64,000 nt of DNA from Psychroserpens sp. SPM9. GTDB lineage: Bacteria; Bacteroidota; Bacteroidia; Flavobacteriales; Flavobacteriaceae. A program made the translations under genes and the position numbers. How positions within the stretch are numbered: the first letter of the stretch is position 1; each line of letters opens with the position of its first letter. Under the pieces are notes generated by a model, which saw nothing but the letters and a program-made list of their open reading frames with translations, did not search any database and was not told where the DNA came from. The stretch is from positions 434,001-498,000 of the forward strand of contig NZ_JANZNR010000001.1 of NCBI RefSeq assembly GCF_025153525.1, given 5' to 3'. Below, one piece after another: positions 8,988-17,330 of the stretch.

Positions 8988-9970
8988 TACATACCCAGAA
9001 GATAAGCAAAAATTAAAGGAGCCACAATAGTTGCGTCACTTTCGATGATGAACTTAGGTGTATCAATATCCAGTTTTCCCCAAGTGATTTTTTCATTTGG
9101 AACCGCTCCCGAATACGATCCATAGCTTGTTGTAGAATCACTTATTTGACAAAAATAGCTCCAAAATGGTGTATCTGTGCGTTCCATATCTTGATACAAC
9201 ATTGGCACCACACATATAGGGAAATCGCCAGCAATACCACCACCAATCTGGAAGAACCCAATACCTTTATTGGAGTTATCGGTATACCAATCTGCTAAAA
9301 AGGTCATATACTCGATACCCGATTTCATGGTACTAGCCTTTAATTCTCCTTTAAGAACGTAGCTCGCAAAAATATTACCCATGGTACTGTCTTCCCAACC
9401 CGGACAAACAATAGGAAGGTTTTTTTCTGCAGCGGCATACATCCATGAGTCTTTTAAATCAATTTCATAATGCTCTTCTAATACGCCAGAGAGTAATAAT
9501 TTGTACATGTATTCATGAGGCAAATAACGTTCTCCTTTAGCTTCGGCATCTTTCCATATTTTCACAATATGCTCTTGAATTCTTCGGAAAGCTTCTTCTT
9601 CAGGAATACAGGTGTCTGTAACTCTATTCAAGCCTTTTTCTAACAAATTCCATTCGTCTTGAGCCGTTAAATCACGATAATTAGGCACGCGTTTGTAATG
9701 AGAATGTGCTACTAAATTCATAATATCTTCTTCGAGGTTCGCACCTGTACAAGACACAATATGAACTTTATCCTGACGGATCATTTCTGCAAATATCTTT
9801 CCTAATTCGGCAGTACTCATAGCTCCTGCAAGAGATACCAGCATTTTTGAACCCGACTCCAATTGAGCTTCATACCCTTTTGCTGCATCCACCAAAGCGG
9901 CTGCATTAAAGTGCAGGTAATATTTTTCTATAAATTGTGAAATACTTCCTTTAGTTGTCATCGTCGTCAT
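8987..9970 (-). CDS. Deoxyhypusine synthase-like protein
   Basis: A 327-residue member of the deoxyhypusine synthase family. The C-terminal segment ITWGKLDIDTPKF followed by ESDATIVAPL corresponds to the WGK(I/L) segment that holds the active-site Lys of eukaryotic DHS, so the Lys that forms the butylimine intermediate is kept. Bacteria have no eIF5A, so this relative must use another acceptor; some bacterial relatives make homospermidine or are uncharacterised. It overlaps the agmatinase gene by 20 bases upstream and the GNAT/amidohydrolase by 1 base downstream, and arginine decarboxylase is just upstream. The likely theme is aminobutyl transfer from a polyamine. The acceptor is not known. 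Confidence 0.85.
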   Translation of the reverse strand: MTTMTTKGSISQFIEKYYLHFNAAALVDAAKGYEAQLESGSKMLVSLAGAMSTAELGKIFAEMIRQDKVHIVSCTGANLEEDIMNLVAHSHYKRVPNYRDLTAQDEWNLLEKGLNRVTDTCIPEEEAFRRIQEHIVKIWKDAEAKGERYLPHEYMYKLLLSGVLEEHYEIDLKDSWMYAAAEKNLPIVCPGWEDSTMGNIFASYVLKGELKASTMKSGIEYMTFLADWYTDNSNKGIGFFQIGGGIAGDFPICVVPMLYQDMERTDTPFWSYFCQISDSTTSYGSYSGAVPNEKITWGKLDIDTPKFIIESDATIVAPLIFAYLLGM

Positions 9971-10892
9971 TAAATTTAGAAAATTTGTTAATCCCTATAT
10001 TGGCTTCATTAAAATTATTATCGTAATCGTCGTCGGCGTCATCATTTAAAAACTTATAAGTTAACATTTTATAATACAACTTCGCTGCAAGAAAGTCTGA
10101 AGATTTTTCTTTAGGATTAGGACATAATTCTACAATATCAAATCCAACTACGTTTTTTTCTTCAAAAATCTGACGTAAAAATTCGATTGTTTCATACCAC
10201 AACAAGCCACCTGGTTCAGGAGTTCCTGTTGAAGGCATAATTGAAGGATCAAAAGCATCCAAATCGAATGTGATATATACATTATCTGTCATTTGGTCAA
10301 TTGCCGAATCCATCCAGTTATCATCTTCTGCCATTTCGTGAGCAAAATATGTTTTATCTGAATCCATCACAGTAGTTTCCATGACGTCCATACTACGAAT
10401 CCCAACCTGAATTAAGTTCGTGGTTTGACTCGCTTCATACACCGCACAAGCATGATTACACTTACTGCCTTGATATGATTTTCGCAAATCGGCATGAGCA
10501 TCAATTTGGACAACAGTAAGATTGTCAAAACATTCATTAAATGCTCTAATCGTCCCAATAGCGATGGAATGTTCCCCTCCAAATGTGGTGACAAATTTAT
10601 TCTTCTTAATATATTTTTTTACAGATTCATGAACGGCATCCACCATACGTTCTGGTGATTCGTTTTCGGTAATGGCATCGGCTAAGTAAACGCCTTGCTT
10701 ATAGACTTCGGTTTGTGTTTCGATGTCGTAAAGCTCCATATTTTCTGAAGCGTTTAAAAAAGCCTCTGGCCCTTTATCGGCTCCTTTTTGCCAAGTACTT
10801 GTACCATCATATGGTACTGGAATTAGAACAATTTTAGAACTGTCTAATTTAGAATATTGGTCTTCTATTCCTGCGTAAGTTTTAGTTTTCAT
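9951..10892 (-). CDS. speB: Agmatinase (ureohydrolase family)
   Basis: A 313-residue ureohydrolase. The metal-ligand motifs are complete: GGEHS near residue 105, DAHADLR near 129 and FDLDAFDP near 208, giving the binuclear Mn site. The motif following (STGTPEPGG) is typical of agmatinase/arginase. It sits 10 bases after a PLP-dependent arginine decarboxylase, which makes agmatine, so agmatinase (agmatine to putrescine plus urea) is the best call rather than arginase or formimidoglutamase. The C-terminus is an Asp-rich tail (FNDDDDN) that overlaps the next gene by 20 bases. High confidence in the family, good confidence in the substrate from context. Confidence 0.9.
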   Translation of the reverse strand: MKTKTYAGIEDQYSKLDSSKIVLIPVPYDGTSTWQKGADKGPEAFLNASENMELYDIETQTEVYKQGVYLADAITENESPERMVDAVHESVKKYIKKNKFVTTFGGEHSIAIGTIRAFNECFDNLTVVQIDAHADLRKSYQGSKCNHACAVYEASQTTNLIQVGIRSMDVMETTVMDSDKTYFAHEMAEDDNWMDSAIDQMTDNVYITFDLDAFDPSIMPSTGTPEPGGLLWYETIEFLRQIFEEKNVVGFDIVELCPNPKEKSSDFLAAKLYYKMLTYKFLNDDADDDYDNNFNEANIGINKFSKFNDDDDN

Positions 10893-10902
10893 TTTGAAAT
10901 AA

Positions 10903-12357
10903 TTATTGAATCTTTAGAGACGTTTCAAGTGTGTTTTTTTGAGTTTCAGAAGCGTCTTTTGCTGTATTATATCCTAAAATATTAAGTAAGTCTTCACTTT
11001 TTTGTTGTTCACTAAATAATTTTGTGGTTAGCTTTCCATCGGCATCTTTATCTATTAATATATGCTTAGGAGACGGAATCAAACAGTGTTGCAAACCTCC
11101 AAATCCGCCGATAGTTTCTTGATAAGCACCAGTATTAAAAAAGCCAATGTACAAGGGTTTCTCTTTATTATACTTTGGAAGATAAATAGCGTTCATATGC
11201 TGCTCGCTGTTGTAATAATCATCACTATCACAAGTTAAACCGCCTAAAAGCACACGTTCATAACTGTCGTTCCAGCGGTTAATTGGAAGCATAATAAAGC
11301 GTTTATTGATGGCCCAAGTGTCTGGCAAGGTTGTAATGAAAGACGAGTTAATCATGTTCCATTTTTCACGGTCGTTTTGCTGTTTCTGATATAATATTTC
11401 ATAAATAGCACCGCCACTTTCGCCTACTGTAAAGCTGCCAAATTCTGTAAAAATATGTGGCACATCTACACCTTCTTCATCACAAACTAATTTAATTTGG
11501 TTCACAATCTCATCTACCATATAAGCATAATCAAAATCAAATGCTAATGAGTTTTTAATAGGAAATCCGCCTCCAATATTTAAACTGTCTAAAGATGGGC
11601 AAATCTTCTTCAGGCTCGTATAGACTTTTAAACATTTAGACAATTCATTCCAATAATACGCATTATCACGAATCCCAGTATTGATAAAAAAGTGCAACAT
11701 TTTAAGCGCTACCTTTTCATTGTTTTGAATTTGATTTTTATAAAATGGTACAATATTCTTGTAGCCTATTCCGAGTCTGGAAGTATAAAACTCAAATTTT
11801 GGTTCTTCTTCCGAAGCAATTCGAATTCCGACATTAAATGGTCCTTCAATTTCGGCTGACAGCAATTCAATTTCTTCGTAATTATCGATAATTGGAATGG
11901 CGTTTTTATGACCATTATTAATCAATCTCGCAATATTAGTCACATACTGCGCGCGTTTAAATCCGTTGCTAATCACAAAGGTTTCGTTTGTAATTTTTCC
12001 TTCGGCTTTAAGGCTTTCTACGATATCAATATCAAATGCTGAAGAAGTTTCAATATGAATATTATTCTTTAGAGCTTCATCTAACACATGTTTAAAATGT
12101 GAGCTTTTAGTGCAATAACAATAGTTATAGTTTCCTTTGTAATCGTTCTTTTCAATCGCATCAGCAAACCATTTTTTTGCACGATTAATATTATTAGAAA
12201 TTTGAGGTAAATAGGTAAATTTCAAAGGTGCTCCATACTGTTCAACCAATTGCATAAGGTCAACATCATGAAATGCTAATGTTTTATTTTCAAGTTTAAA
12301 TTCTTCTTGTGGAAAATCAAAAGTTTGATTAACCAAATCAATATATTTTGTGTTCAT
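10903..12357 (-). CDS. speA: Arginine decarboxylase (PLP-dependent, alanine-racemase fold)
   Basis: A 484-residue fold-type III PLP decarboxylase, shorter than the 630-residue enterobacterial SpeA. The PLP-binding Lys lies in NYCYCTKSSHF near residue 83, the glycine-rich phosphate-binding segment is LNIGGGFP near 260, and the C-terminal Cys/Asp motif that completes the partner active site is GLTCDSDDYY near 375. It probably converts arginine to agmatine, the substrate of the gene 10 bases downstream. A good TTG-N20-TAACTTTG promoter lies 43 bases upstream of the start. Diaminopimelate or ornithine decarboxylases share the fold, but the neighbour favours arginine. Confidence 0.85.
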   Translation of the reverse strand: MNTKYIDLVNQTFDFPQEEFKLENKTLAFHDVDLMQLVEQYGAPLKFTYLPQISNNINRAKKWFADAIEKNDYKGNYNYCYCTKSSHFKHVLDEALKNNIHIETSSAFDIDIVESLKAEGKITNETFVISNGFKRAQYVTNIARLINNGHKNAIPIIDNYEEIELLSAEIEGPFNVGIRIASEEEPKFEFYTSRLGIGYKNIVPFYKNQIQNNEKVALKMLHFFINTGIRDNAYYWNELSKCLKVYTSLKKICPSLDSLNIGGGFPIKNSLAFDFDYAYMVDEIVNQIKLVCDEEGVDVPHIFTEFGSFTVGESGGAIYEILYQKQQNDREKWNMINSSFITTLPDTWAINKRFIMLPINRWNDSYERVLLGGLTCDSDDYYNSEQHMNAIYLPKYNKEKPLYIGFFNTGAYQETIGGFGGLQHCLIPSPKHILIDKDADGKLTTKLFSEQQKSEDLLNILGYNTAKDASETQKNTLETSLKIQ

Positions 12358-12399
12358 TATAGGATTATAAAAGTTAAATGTAAATGGCGAAGGTTATCT

Positions 12400-12430
12400 C
12401 AAAGTTAAGCCAATAAAATCTTAATATCAA
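12400..12430 (-). promoter_or_regulatory. Bacteroidetes-type promoter of the polyamine operon
   Basis: On the minus strand TTG, 20 bases, then TAACTTTG. This matches the -33 TTG / -7 TAnnTTTG consensus, and the start codon follows 42 bases after the -7 element. Confidence 0.65.
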
Positions 12431-12516
12431 AACGACAGCAATTTGTCATTTTAAAATTAAAAAACTTAAATAACAGTTTAAATCACACTTGTATTTGAGG
12501 ATGGGTCGTTGGAATA

Positions 12517-12698
12517 AAGCCATACAAATGTTGGCTCATGATGATGTAGTAAGCGGAAGTTAGCTCTAAAATTCGGTTACTTAATCTATAAGCTGCTTTT
12601 GAATATGACTTCCTAATTTTCAAAAACCCGAACGTAAAAACACCTTTCAATTTGTTCAGCTATATGCTTGGCTTTAGAGCGTAAATTAATCTCAAAAA
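12517..12698 (-). ncRNA. Candidate structured small RNA (6S-like architecture)
   Basis: This stretch has no open frame worth calling but shows nested complementarity: GCTCTAAA (12563-12570) with TTTAGAGC (12673-12680), AGCTG (12591-12595) with CAGCT (12657-12661), and TTTTGAA (12597-12603) with TTCAAAA (12619-12625). A -7 element TACATTTG followed by CATCGC lies at 12705-12712 on the minus strand and closely resembles the element in front of tRNA-Leu in this window (TATATTTG then CATCCC). A weak hairpin AGCCA/TGGCT at 12518-12536 with a T-rich tail could end it. A closing stem plus inner hairpins over about 180 nt is reminiscent of 6S RNA (the Rfam model 6S-Flavo would be the test). Strand and ends are inferred. 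Confidence 0.4.
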
Positions 12699-12704
12699 GC
12701 GATG

Positions 12705-12732
12705 CAAATGTAAATTATTTTTTGACACGCAA
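12705..12732 (-). promoter_or_regulatory. Stable-RNA-type promoter for the candidate small RNA
   Basis: Minus strand TTG, 17 bases, TACATTTG. The spacing is shorter than the 20 bases seen at two other promoters here but close to the 18 bases in front of the tRNA. The remaining part of this gap (12733-12867) is A/T-rich, with long T runs, and shows no gene. Confidence 0.45.
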
Positions 12733-12867
12733 CACTTTTTTTTATTTTTTTTGATTTTATTTTTAACTATTATTCTCTGTGTGTTAAATATTTAATCTTT
12801 AATTTTATAACTTACTCAGTCATAAGGCTGTTTGACGGCTTAAAAAGTGTGCTTAACTCATTGCTAT

Positions 12868-12898
12868 TTGAAAACCTTTTATAGCGTCTTTAAATTTG
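12868..12898 (+). promoter_or_regulatory. Bacteroidetes-type promoter deciding the start of the next gene
   Basis: TTG at 12868-12870, exactly 20 bases, then TAAATTTG at 12891-12898. It ends 23 bases before the ATG at 12922, so the in-frame GTG at 12847 is upstream of transcription and cannot be the start. Confidence 0.7.
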
Positions 12899-12921
12899 AT
12901 ACAAACAAAACAATTATAATT

Positions 12922-13347
12922 ATGAAAACACTAACAATGAAAAACATTGTACGAGGTATGAGTTTGATGGCTATTGTAATGATGGCCGGACTTACGTGCA
13001 ATTTGATGTATGCACAAAGCCCGACGATGGCTTTGGCCACTGTTGCAGATCAACAATTAACAATTAAAGGAAAAGTAAGTGACGATAAAGGTGCTTTACC
13101 TGGCGTAAACATTGTGCTTAAAGGCAGTAAAGTTGGCGTTGTTACCGATGAAAATGGAGCGTTTACATTTCCGAGAGCATTAAGTGCTGGTGATGTTTTG
13201 GTATTTAGCTTTTTGGGTTATGAAAAACAAGAAGTTAAAATTGATGCCGACACCACTTTTATCAATTTAATTTTAACATCTGATCTTGTTGAGATTATGG
13301 GTGCACCTAATACCGACAAACCTTATAAATCAAAACGTTCAAATTAA
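12922..13347 (+). CDS. Secreted carboxypeptidase-like regulatory domain protein
   Basis: A 141-residue protein starting MKTLTMKNIVRGM with a signal peptide running to about YAQS (residue 32). The mature part is a single CarboxypepD_reg-like (Ig-like) domain: LTIKGKVSDDKGALPGVNIVLKG, then GVVTDENGAFTF and LVFSFLGYE, the same fold found at the N-terminus of SusC proteins, but without plug or barrel. The last 20 residues are basic and unstructured. The start is chosen because a promoter ends just upstream and the longer frame begins with GTG before it. It lies 29 bases ahead of a secreted transglutaminase-like protein and is probably co-transcribed with it. Role unknown, likely outer-membrane or periplasmic. 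Confidence 0.75.
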   Translation: MKTLTMKNIVRGMSLMAIVMMAGLTCNLMYAQSPTMALATVADQQLTIKGKVSDDKGALPGVNIVLKGSKVGVVTDENGAFTFPRALSAGDVLVFSFLGYEKQEVKIDADTTFINLILTSDLVEIMGAPNTDKPYKSKRSN

Positions 13348-13376
13348 GGTCTATTATTGATTTGTTAATCAAAACA

Positions 13377-14378
13377 ATGAAATATTTATGGCTCTTCATT
13401 TTTGTATTTCAATCTCATGCTCAACGCTCTGATTTTGATCATATCAATTTTCAAAAGGCAGATAGTATCGCATTGACATGCAAAGATGAAGGGCTTTATA
13501 ATTTGCCCCAACTAGCTTTTAAACTCACTTCCAATTTAACGACAGATGTTGAGCGCTTTAGAGCAATCTATAAATGGGTTTGCACAAATATTGCCAACGA
13601 TTATAACCTCTATTTAAGAAATAAACGAAAGCGAACAAAGTTTAAAAACGATAGCCTAAAACTTACCGAATGGAATACGCGATTCAAAAAGGAAATCTTT
13701 AGGAAACTCCTAAAACAAGAAAAAACAATTTGCACGGGTTATGCCTACATCGTTCAGGAGCTTTCTAAATTAGCCAACATAGACTGCGAAATTGTACATG
13801 GCTTTGGCAAAACCAGCACAACACATATTGAAAAATCTGATCCTCCCAACCATTCATGGAATGCTGTAAAATTGAATAATAAATGGTATCTCTGTGATCC
13901 AACTTGGGCTAGTGGCATCCCCAACCCAGAAACCAATGCATTTAAGTTTAAATATAACGATGGCTACTTTTTAGCCAATCCAAAACTTTTTGCTGTGAAT
14001 CATTTTCCGTTAGAACGCCAATGGGCATTAATAGAATCGGCACCTACATTTGATGAGTTTTTAGCTGCACCAATACTTTACGGCAATGCGTATGCCAACT
14101 TAACGGGTCACAATGCTCCAAAAGAAATGTATCATTTAATTCATAAATATGAAACATTACAATTTGAGTACGAGCTTCAAAGCGTTGTAAATACTGAAAC
14201 GATTCGCTTCTTGATTGACAATGGCCACCACAGTCAAAAAGTAAAACCAACATCTATTCATCTCGAAAATCAATCGCTTATTTTAGAACAGCAGTTTGAC
14301 GTGAAAGGGTTTTACGATGTTCATCTTTATATTGGCGATGATTTGATTTCTACCTATACGGTTAAAGTAAAAAGCTAA
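13377..14378 (+). CDS. Secreted transglutaminase-like protein
   Basis: A 333-residue protein with a signal peptide (MKYLWLFIFVFQSHAQ). It has a transglutaminase/protease-like core with the Cys-His-Asp triad in order: TICTGYAYIVQEL near residue 120 (Cys), HSWNAVKLNNKWYL near 158 (His) and CDPTWASG near 173 (Asp). The C-terminal 100 residues form a separate beta-rich domain. Members of this superfamily cross-link, cleave or deamidate proteins; the bacterial periplasmic forms are often proteases or peptidoglycan-related and few are characterised. The ATG at 13377 is preferred over a TTG 15 bases upstream because the signal peptide begins there. Confidence 0.8.
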   Translation: MKYLWLFIFVFQSHAQRSDFDHINFQKADSIALTCKDEGLYNLPQLAFKLTSNLTTDVERFRAIYKWVCTNIANDYNLYLRNKRKRTKFKNDSLKLTEWNTRFKKEIFRKLLKQEKTICTGYAYIVQELSKLANIDCEIVHGFGKTSTTHIEKSDPPNHSWNAVKLNNKWYLCDPTWASGIPNPETNAFKFKYNDGYFLANPKLFAVNHFPLERQWALIESAPTFDEFLAAPILYGNAYANLTGHNAPKEMYHLIHKYETLQFEYELQSVVNTETIRFLIDNGHHSQKVKPTSIHLENQSLILEQQFDVKGFYDVHLYIGDDLISTYTVKVKS

Positions 14379-14390
14379 TAAAGGTATCTT

Positions 14391-15269
14391 TTAAAGCATT
14401 TGTAAGGTATTCACCTCTTGTTCGGTAAGATGTTTCCAATGGCCACGAGGCAAGTCTTTTTTGGTAAGATGGCCAATTTGCACACAATCTACACGAATGA
14501 TATCATATTTTAAATGATCAAAAATGGTATGTAAAATTGTGTTTCCGGTGTTCTTTATTTTAAGGCCAATTTTGGTTTTTGGTTGCCCGTCGATATAACT
14601 AATCTCTTCTACGGAAACCAATTTGCCTTCTATTTTGAATCCGTCCTGAATTTTTTTATAATCTTCAAACTTCAAGTTTTTATCTAATTCAATCTCAAAT
14701 AAACGCGACACACCGTTTTTAGAATTAGTGAATTTTTTTACAACAACATCGTCATTTGTAAACAATAATAATCCTGTAGAGTTTCGACCTAAACGACCTA
14801 TCGGTTTTATTCGTGCATTGGTTGCATTAGCGACCAAATCCATAACCGTTCTACCTTTACTCTCACTAGTTGTGGTAGCAAAGCCTTTGGGTTTATTAAG
14901 CAAGACATAGGTTTTCTTTTCCGGATTTATTCTAGCGCCATCAAATCTAACCTCATCATCTAACTTCACTTTGTAGCCCATTTCGGTGACTACTTTTCCG
15001 TTTACAGTTACACTTCCTACAGAAATATGCATATCGGCATCTCTACGTGAGCAAATACCCGAATTTGCGATGTATTTATTCAATCTGATTTCATCAGGAT
15101 TTGATGATTTTGAAGCGGTAGCTGGTTTCTTTTTTACAGGTGCATTGCCGCGTGCAAAACTTTTTCCTTTAGCATTATCGCCACCTCTACCCGATCGCTT
15201 ATTGGTCGGTTTACTTGCTCCTCTTCCTGATGGTTTTCCTTTTCCGCCACGTCCTTGCTGTCTGCTCAT
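14391..15269 (-). CDS. Pseudouridine synthase homologue (RsuA/RluB family), active site altered
   Basis: A 292-residue protein. Residues 1-60 are a Gly/Arg/Lys-rich, probably disordered RNA-binding tail (MSRQQGRGGKGKPSGRG). An S4 domain follows (IRLNKYIANSGICSRRDAD), then an RsuA/RluB-like catalytic domain. The segment that normally reads GRLD, with the catalytic Asp, reads PIGRLGRNSTGLLLFTNDD: a Gly replaces the Asp (codon GGT). The later conserved EGxNRQ(V/I)RRM segment is also replaced, by NTGNTILHTIF. The protein may therefore bind rRNA without isomerising uridine. The start at 15269 is chosen because a -7 element (TATCTTTG) sits 18 bases upstream; a longer frame would begin ahead of the promoter. 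It neighbours the mevalonate/UbiA genes. Confidence 0.8.
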   Translation of the reverse strand: MSRQQGRGGKGKPSGRGASKPTNKRSGRGGDNAKGKSFARGNAPVKKKPATASKSSNPDEIRLNKYIANSGICSRRDADMHISVGSVTVNGKVVTEMGYKVKLDDEVRFDGARINPEKKTYVLLNKPKGFATTTSESKGRTVMDLVANATNARIKPIGRLGRNSTGLLLFTNDDVVVKKFTNSKNGVSRLFEIELDKNLKFEDYKKIQDGFKIEGKLVSVEEISYIDGQPKTKIGLKIKNTGNTILHTIFDHLKYDIIRVDCVQIGHLTKKDLPRGHWKHLTEQEVNTLQML

Positions 15270-15286
15270 TATAACTAATTTTTCCG

Positions 15287-15294
15287 CAAAGATA
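15287..15294 (-). promoter_or_regulatory. -7 promoter element upstream of the pseudouridine synthase homologue
   Basis: TATCTTTG on the minus strand matches TAnnTTTG. No TTG is found at the usual distance. It supports the ATG at 15269. The rest of the 190-base gap (15270-15459) shows nothing else. Confidence 0.45.
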
Positions 15295-15459
15295 CCGTAA
15301 CCAAATCTCAAAACCTAGTTTGGAATTAAAATTGTAAATAACCAATTTTTAAAACCTTTAGCTTATATAACACTTCCTACATATTTTAGCTAAGTTTTTG
15401 AAATACAACAACTAGACTAAATTAAGAAAGTTGAGTTGGGAATTTGACTAATTGCTTGT

Positions 15460-16410
15460 TTAAGATTTAAATGAAACCGTAGATTGGCGTTCACGATTTA
15501 CAACCAATTTAGTGACATCAGGTCTGGAATAATGACCTACAGGATCAAAATTTTGGCGTTCTTCTAAAACACGATTAAAATCAATAGTTTGATAAATCAG
15601 TCCTTTTTTGTGTAAAACAGGCGCTACAATCCATTCGCCATCTGGTCCCGCAATACAGCTTCCGCCATTAGCTAAAATTTCAGGGGCTTTTTCCAAGATA
15701 AGATCCAGATGTGGTGTATCTTTCGGAAAGTCTTCCGCAGTCATTAAACCCGATACCGAAATTACAAACGAACGTGATTCTCTGGCTATAAAACGGGTAA
15801 TATCCTTGGTATTATGATCACTTCCTGGCCAAACTGCAATATGTAAATTTTCACCTAAACCGTAGAGTGCTGCTCTGGGTAAAGGCATCCAATTTTCCCA
15901 ACAATTTAAACCGCCAACTGTAAATGCTTTTAATGCATGTACTTGTAAGCCGTTTCCATCACCTGGCGCCCAGGTTAAACGCTCATCATAAGTAGGTTGA
16001 AGTTTTCGATGTACAGATTGAATGACTCCTTCCTGATTTATATAAACTAGTGACGCATAAATACTATGACCTCCACGATCTTCAGGACGTTCGATAACAC
16101 CCAAATACACAGCCATTTTATGGTCTTTGGCTAATTGACAAATGACATCTAAATCTCCCTTTTCAATACTAACAGAATTGTTAACATAATGAGCGTGCAA
16201 TTCTTTATTTACCTTGGTATCCCACTCTGCGCCTCCGGTTAAAGCCAGCCAAAACGGATATCCTGGCACTAAACCTTCTCCAAAAACAATCAGCTCGGCA
16301 TTTTCTTTTGAGGCTTCCAGGATGGTTTGCTCTACTCTTGACAGAGTTTCAGATTTATGCAACCAAACTGGTGCAATCTGAGCTAAAGCAACTTTGAGTT
16401 GATGATTCAT
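15460..16410 (-). CDS. Nitrilase-family carbon-nitrogen hydrolase
   Basis: A 316-residue enzyme with the catalytic triad in the form typical of true nitrilases: Glu in LIVFGEGLVPGYPFW near residue 45, Lys in VHRKLQPTYDERL near 135 and Cys in GGLNCWENWMPL near 170. The CWEN motif and HRKLxPT are nitrilase rather than amidase signatures, so hydrolysis of an organic nitrile to acid plus ammonia is the best guess; substrate unknown. The gene begins one base after the stop of the UbiA prenyltransferase, inside the mevalonate / lipid cluster. Whether the nitrilase acts in that pathway is unclear. Confidence 0.85.
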   Translation of the reverse strand: MNHQLKVALAQIAPVWLHKSETLSRVEQTILEASKENAELIVFGEGLVPGYPFWLALTGGAEWDTKVNKELHAHYVNNSVSIEKGDLDVICQLAKDHKMAVYLGVIERPEDRGGHSIYASLVYINQEGVIQSVHRKLQPTYDERLTWAPGDGNGLQVHALKAFTVGGLNCWENWMPLPRAALYGLGENLHIAVWPGSDHNTKDITRFIARESRSFVISVSGLMTAEDFPKDTPHLDLILEKAPEILANGGSCIAGPDGEWIVAPVLHKKGLIYQTIDFNRVLEERQNFDPVGHYSRPDVTKLVVNRERQSTVSFKS

Positions 16411-17313
16411 TTAGATGCGATTTAAAACAACGTTGACATTTATTAAAACGATACAAAACACACCAGCCACAATAATAAATTTTAAGATATTATGAAGGAT
16501 AAGATAATGTGTTTTGGTATTCGATTTCCAAAGTAATAGTAGAAAAATAAGGAGTAAAATTACAGAGAGGTAAAAAAATAAATCCATATGGCCAACATCA
16601 TAACGATAGAGCAACAGATATACAGGAATACTTGTAAGTAGAATTAACAAGCTTAGCATCACTTTTGAAGCTTTCTCGCCATAGACAATTGGAATGGTTT
16701 TGTAGTTTAATAACAAATCGCCTTTCATGTTTTCTAAATCTTTGGTCAGTTCACGCATAGAAATCATTAAAAACAAGAAAACTGCATGCACAAAAATGAC
16801 CGTTTCGAAATTTTTGTAATAAAGAAAAATGGCAAAAAATGGTAGAATGGTCAATACTGCGGAAGTGAGATTTCCAATAAATGGAAGCTTTTTCAGTTTA
16901 TGCGAATAAAACCATATACCAAAAATATAAACAGAGAAAAATAACACCGCATTAAACGACACATAACTCGCCATAATTACGGCGGAAAAATTTAAGACAA
17001 AATAAAACGACAGCTTTGTATTTTGACTGACCAACCGATCGAGTTTGGATTTATTAGGTCGATTAATTAAATCCTTCTCCGAGTCGTAGAAGTTATTAAT
17101 GATATATCCTGCAGCTATCGTTGCGGCAGAAGCCAAAACCAGCATTAAGAGATTGATATCAAATAGAATGCTTTTAAGAGGTTTGTCATGTGCTAAAATA
17201 TAGATTGATGTCAGATATTGAGCAATCACAATTATAAGAATGTTATAACCACGAACGACAGAAAACATGCTAAAAAACTTAAGTAGAATATGTTTTTGTC
17301 TTCGGTTAAACAT
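16411..17313 (-). CDS. UbiA-family prenyltransferase (GGGP geranylgeranyltransferase-like)
   Basis: A 300-residue integral membrane protein of eight or so helices. The two Asp-rich motifs of the UbiA superfamily are present: NNFYDSEKDLINRP near residue 70 (NxxxDxxxD) and RELTKDLENMKGD near 190. These bind the Mg-diphosphate of a prenyl donor. In Flavobacteriaceae this gene is regularly next to mevalonate kinase and diphosphomevalonate decarboxylase and is named geranylgeranylglycerol-phosphate geranylgeranyltransferase after the archaeal lipid enzyme. The actual acceptor in bacteria is not established from sequence. The 47-base gap to the kinase gene carries a small palindromic repeat. Confidence 0.8.
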   Translation of the reverse strand: MFNRRQKHILLKFFSMFSVVRGYNILIIVIAQYLTSIYILAHDKPLKSILFDINLLMLVLASAATIAAGYIINNFYDSEKDLINRPNKSKLDRLVSQNTKLSFYFVLNFSAVIMASYVSFNAVLFFSVYIFGIWFYSHKLKKLPFIGNLTSAVLTILPFFAIFLYYKNFETVIFVHAVFLFLMISMRELTKDLENMKGDLLLNYKTIPIVYGEKASKVMLSLLILLTSIPVYLLLYRYDVGHMDLFFYLSVILLLIFLLLLWKSNTKTHYLILHNILKFIIVAGVFCIVLINVNVVLNRI

Positions 17314-17330
17314 AAAAAATGGTTGATGAG

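Noticed and set aside
12847-12921. A GTG start giving the carboxypeptidase-regulatory-like protein 25 more residues.
   Set aside because: A TTG-N20-TAAATTTG promoter lies between this GTG and the ATG at 12922, and the extension spoils the signal peptide.
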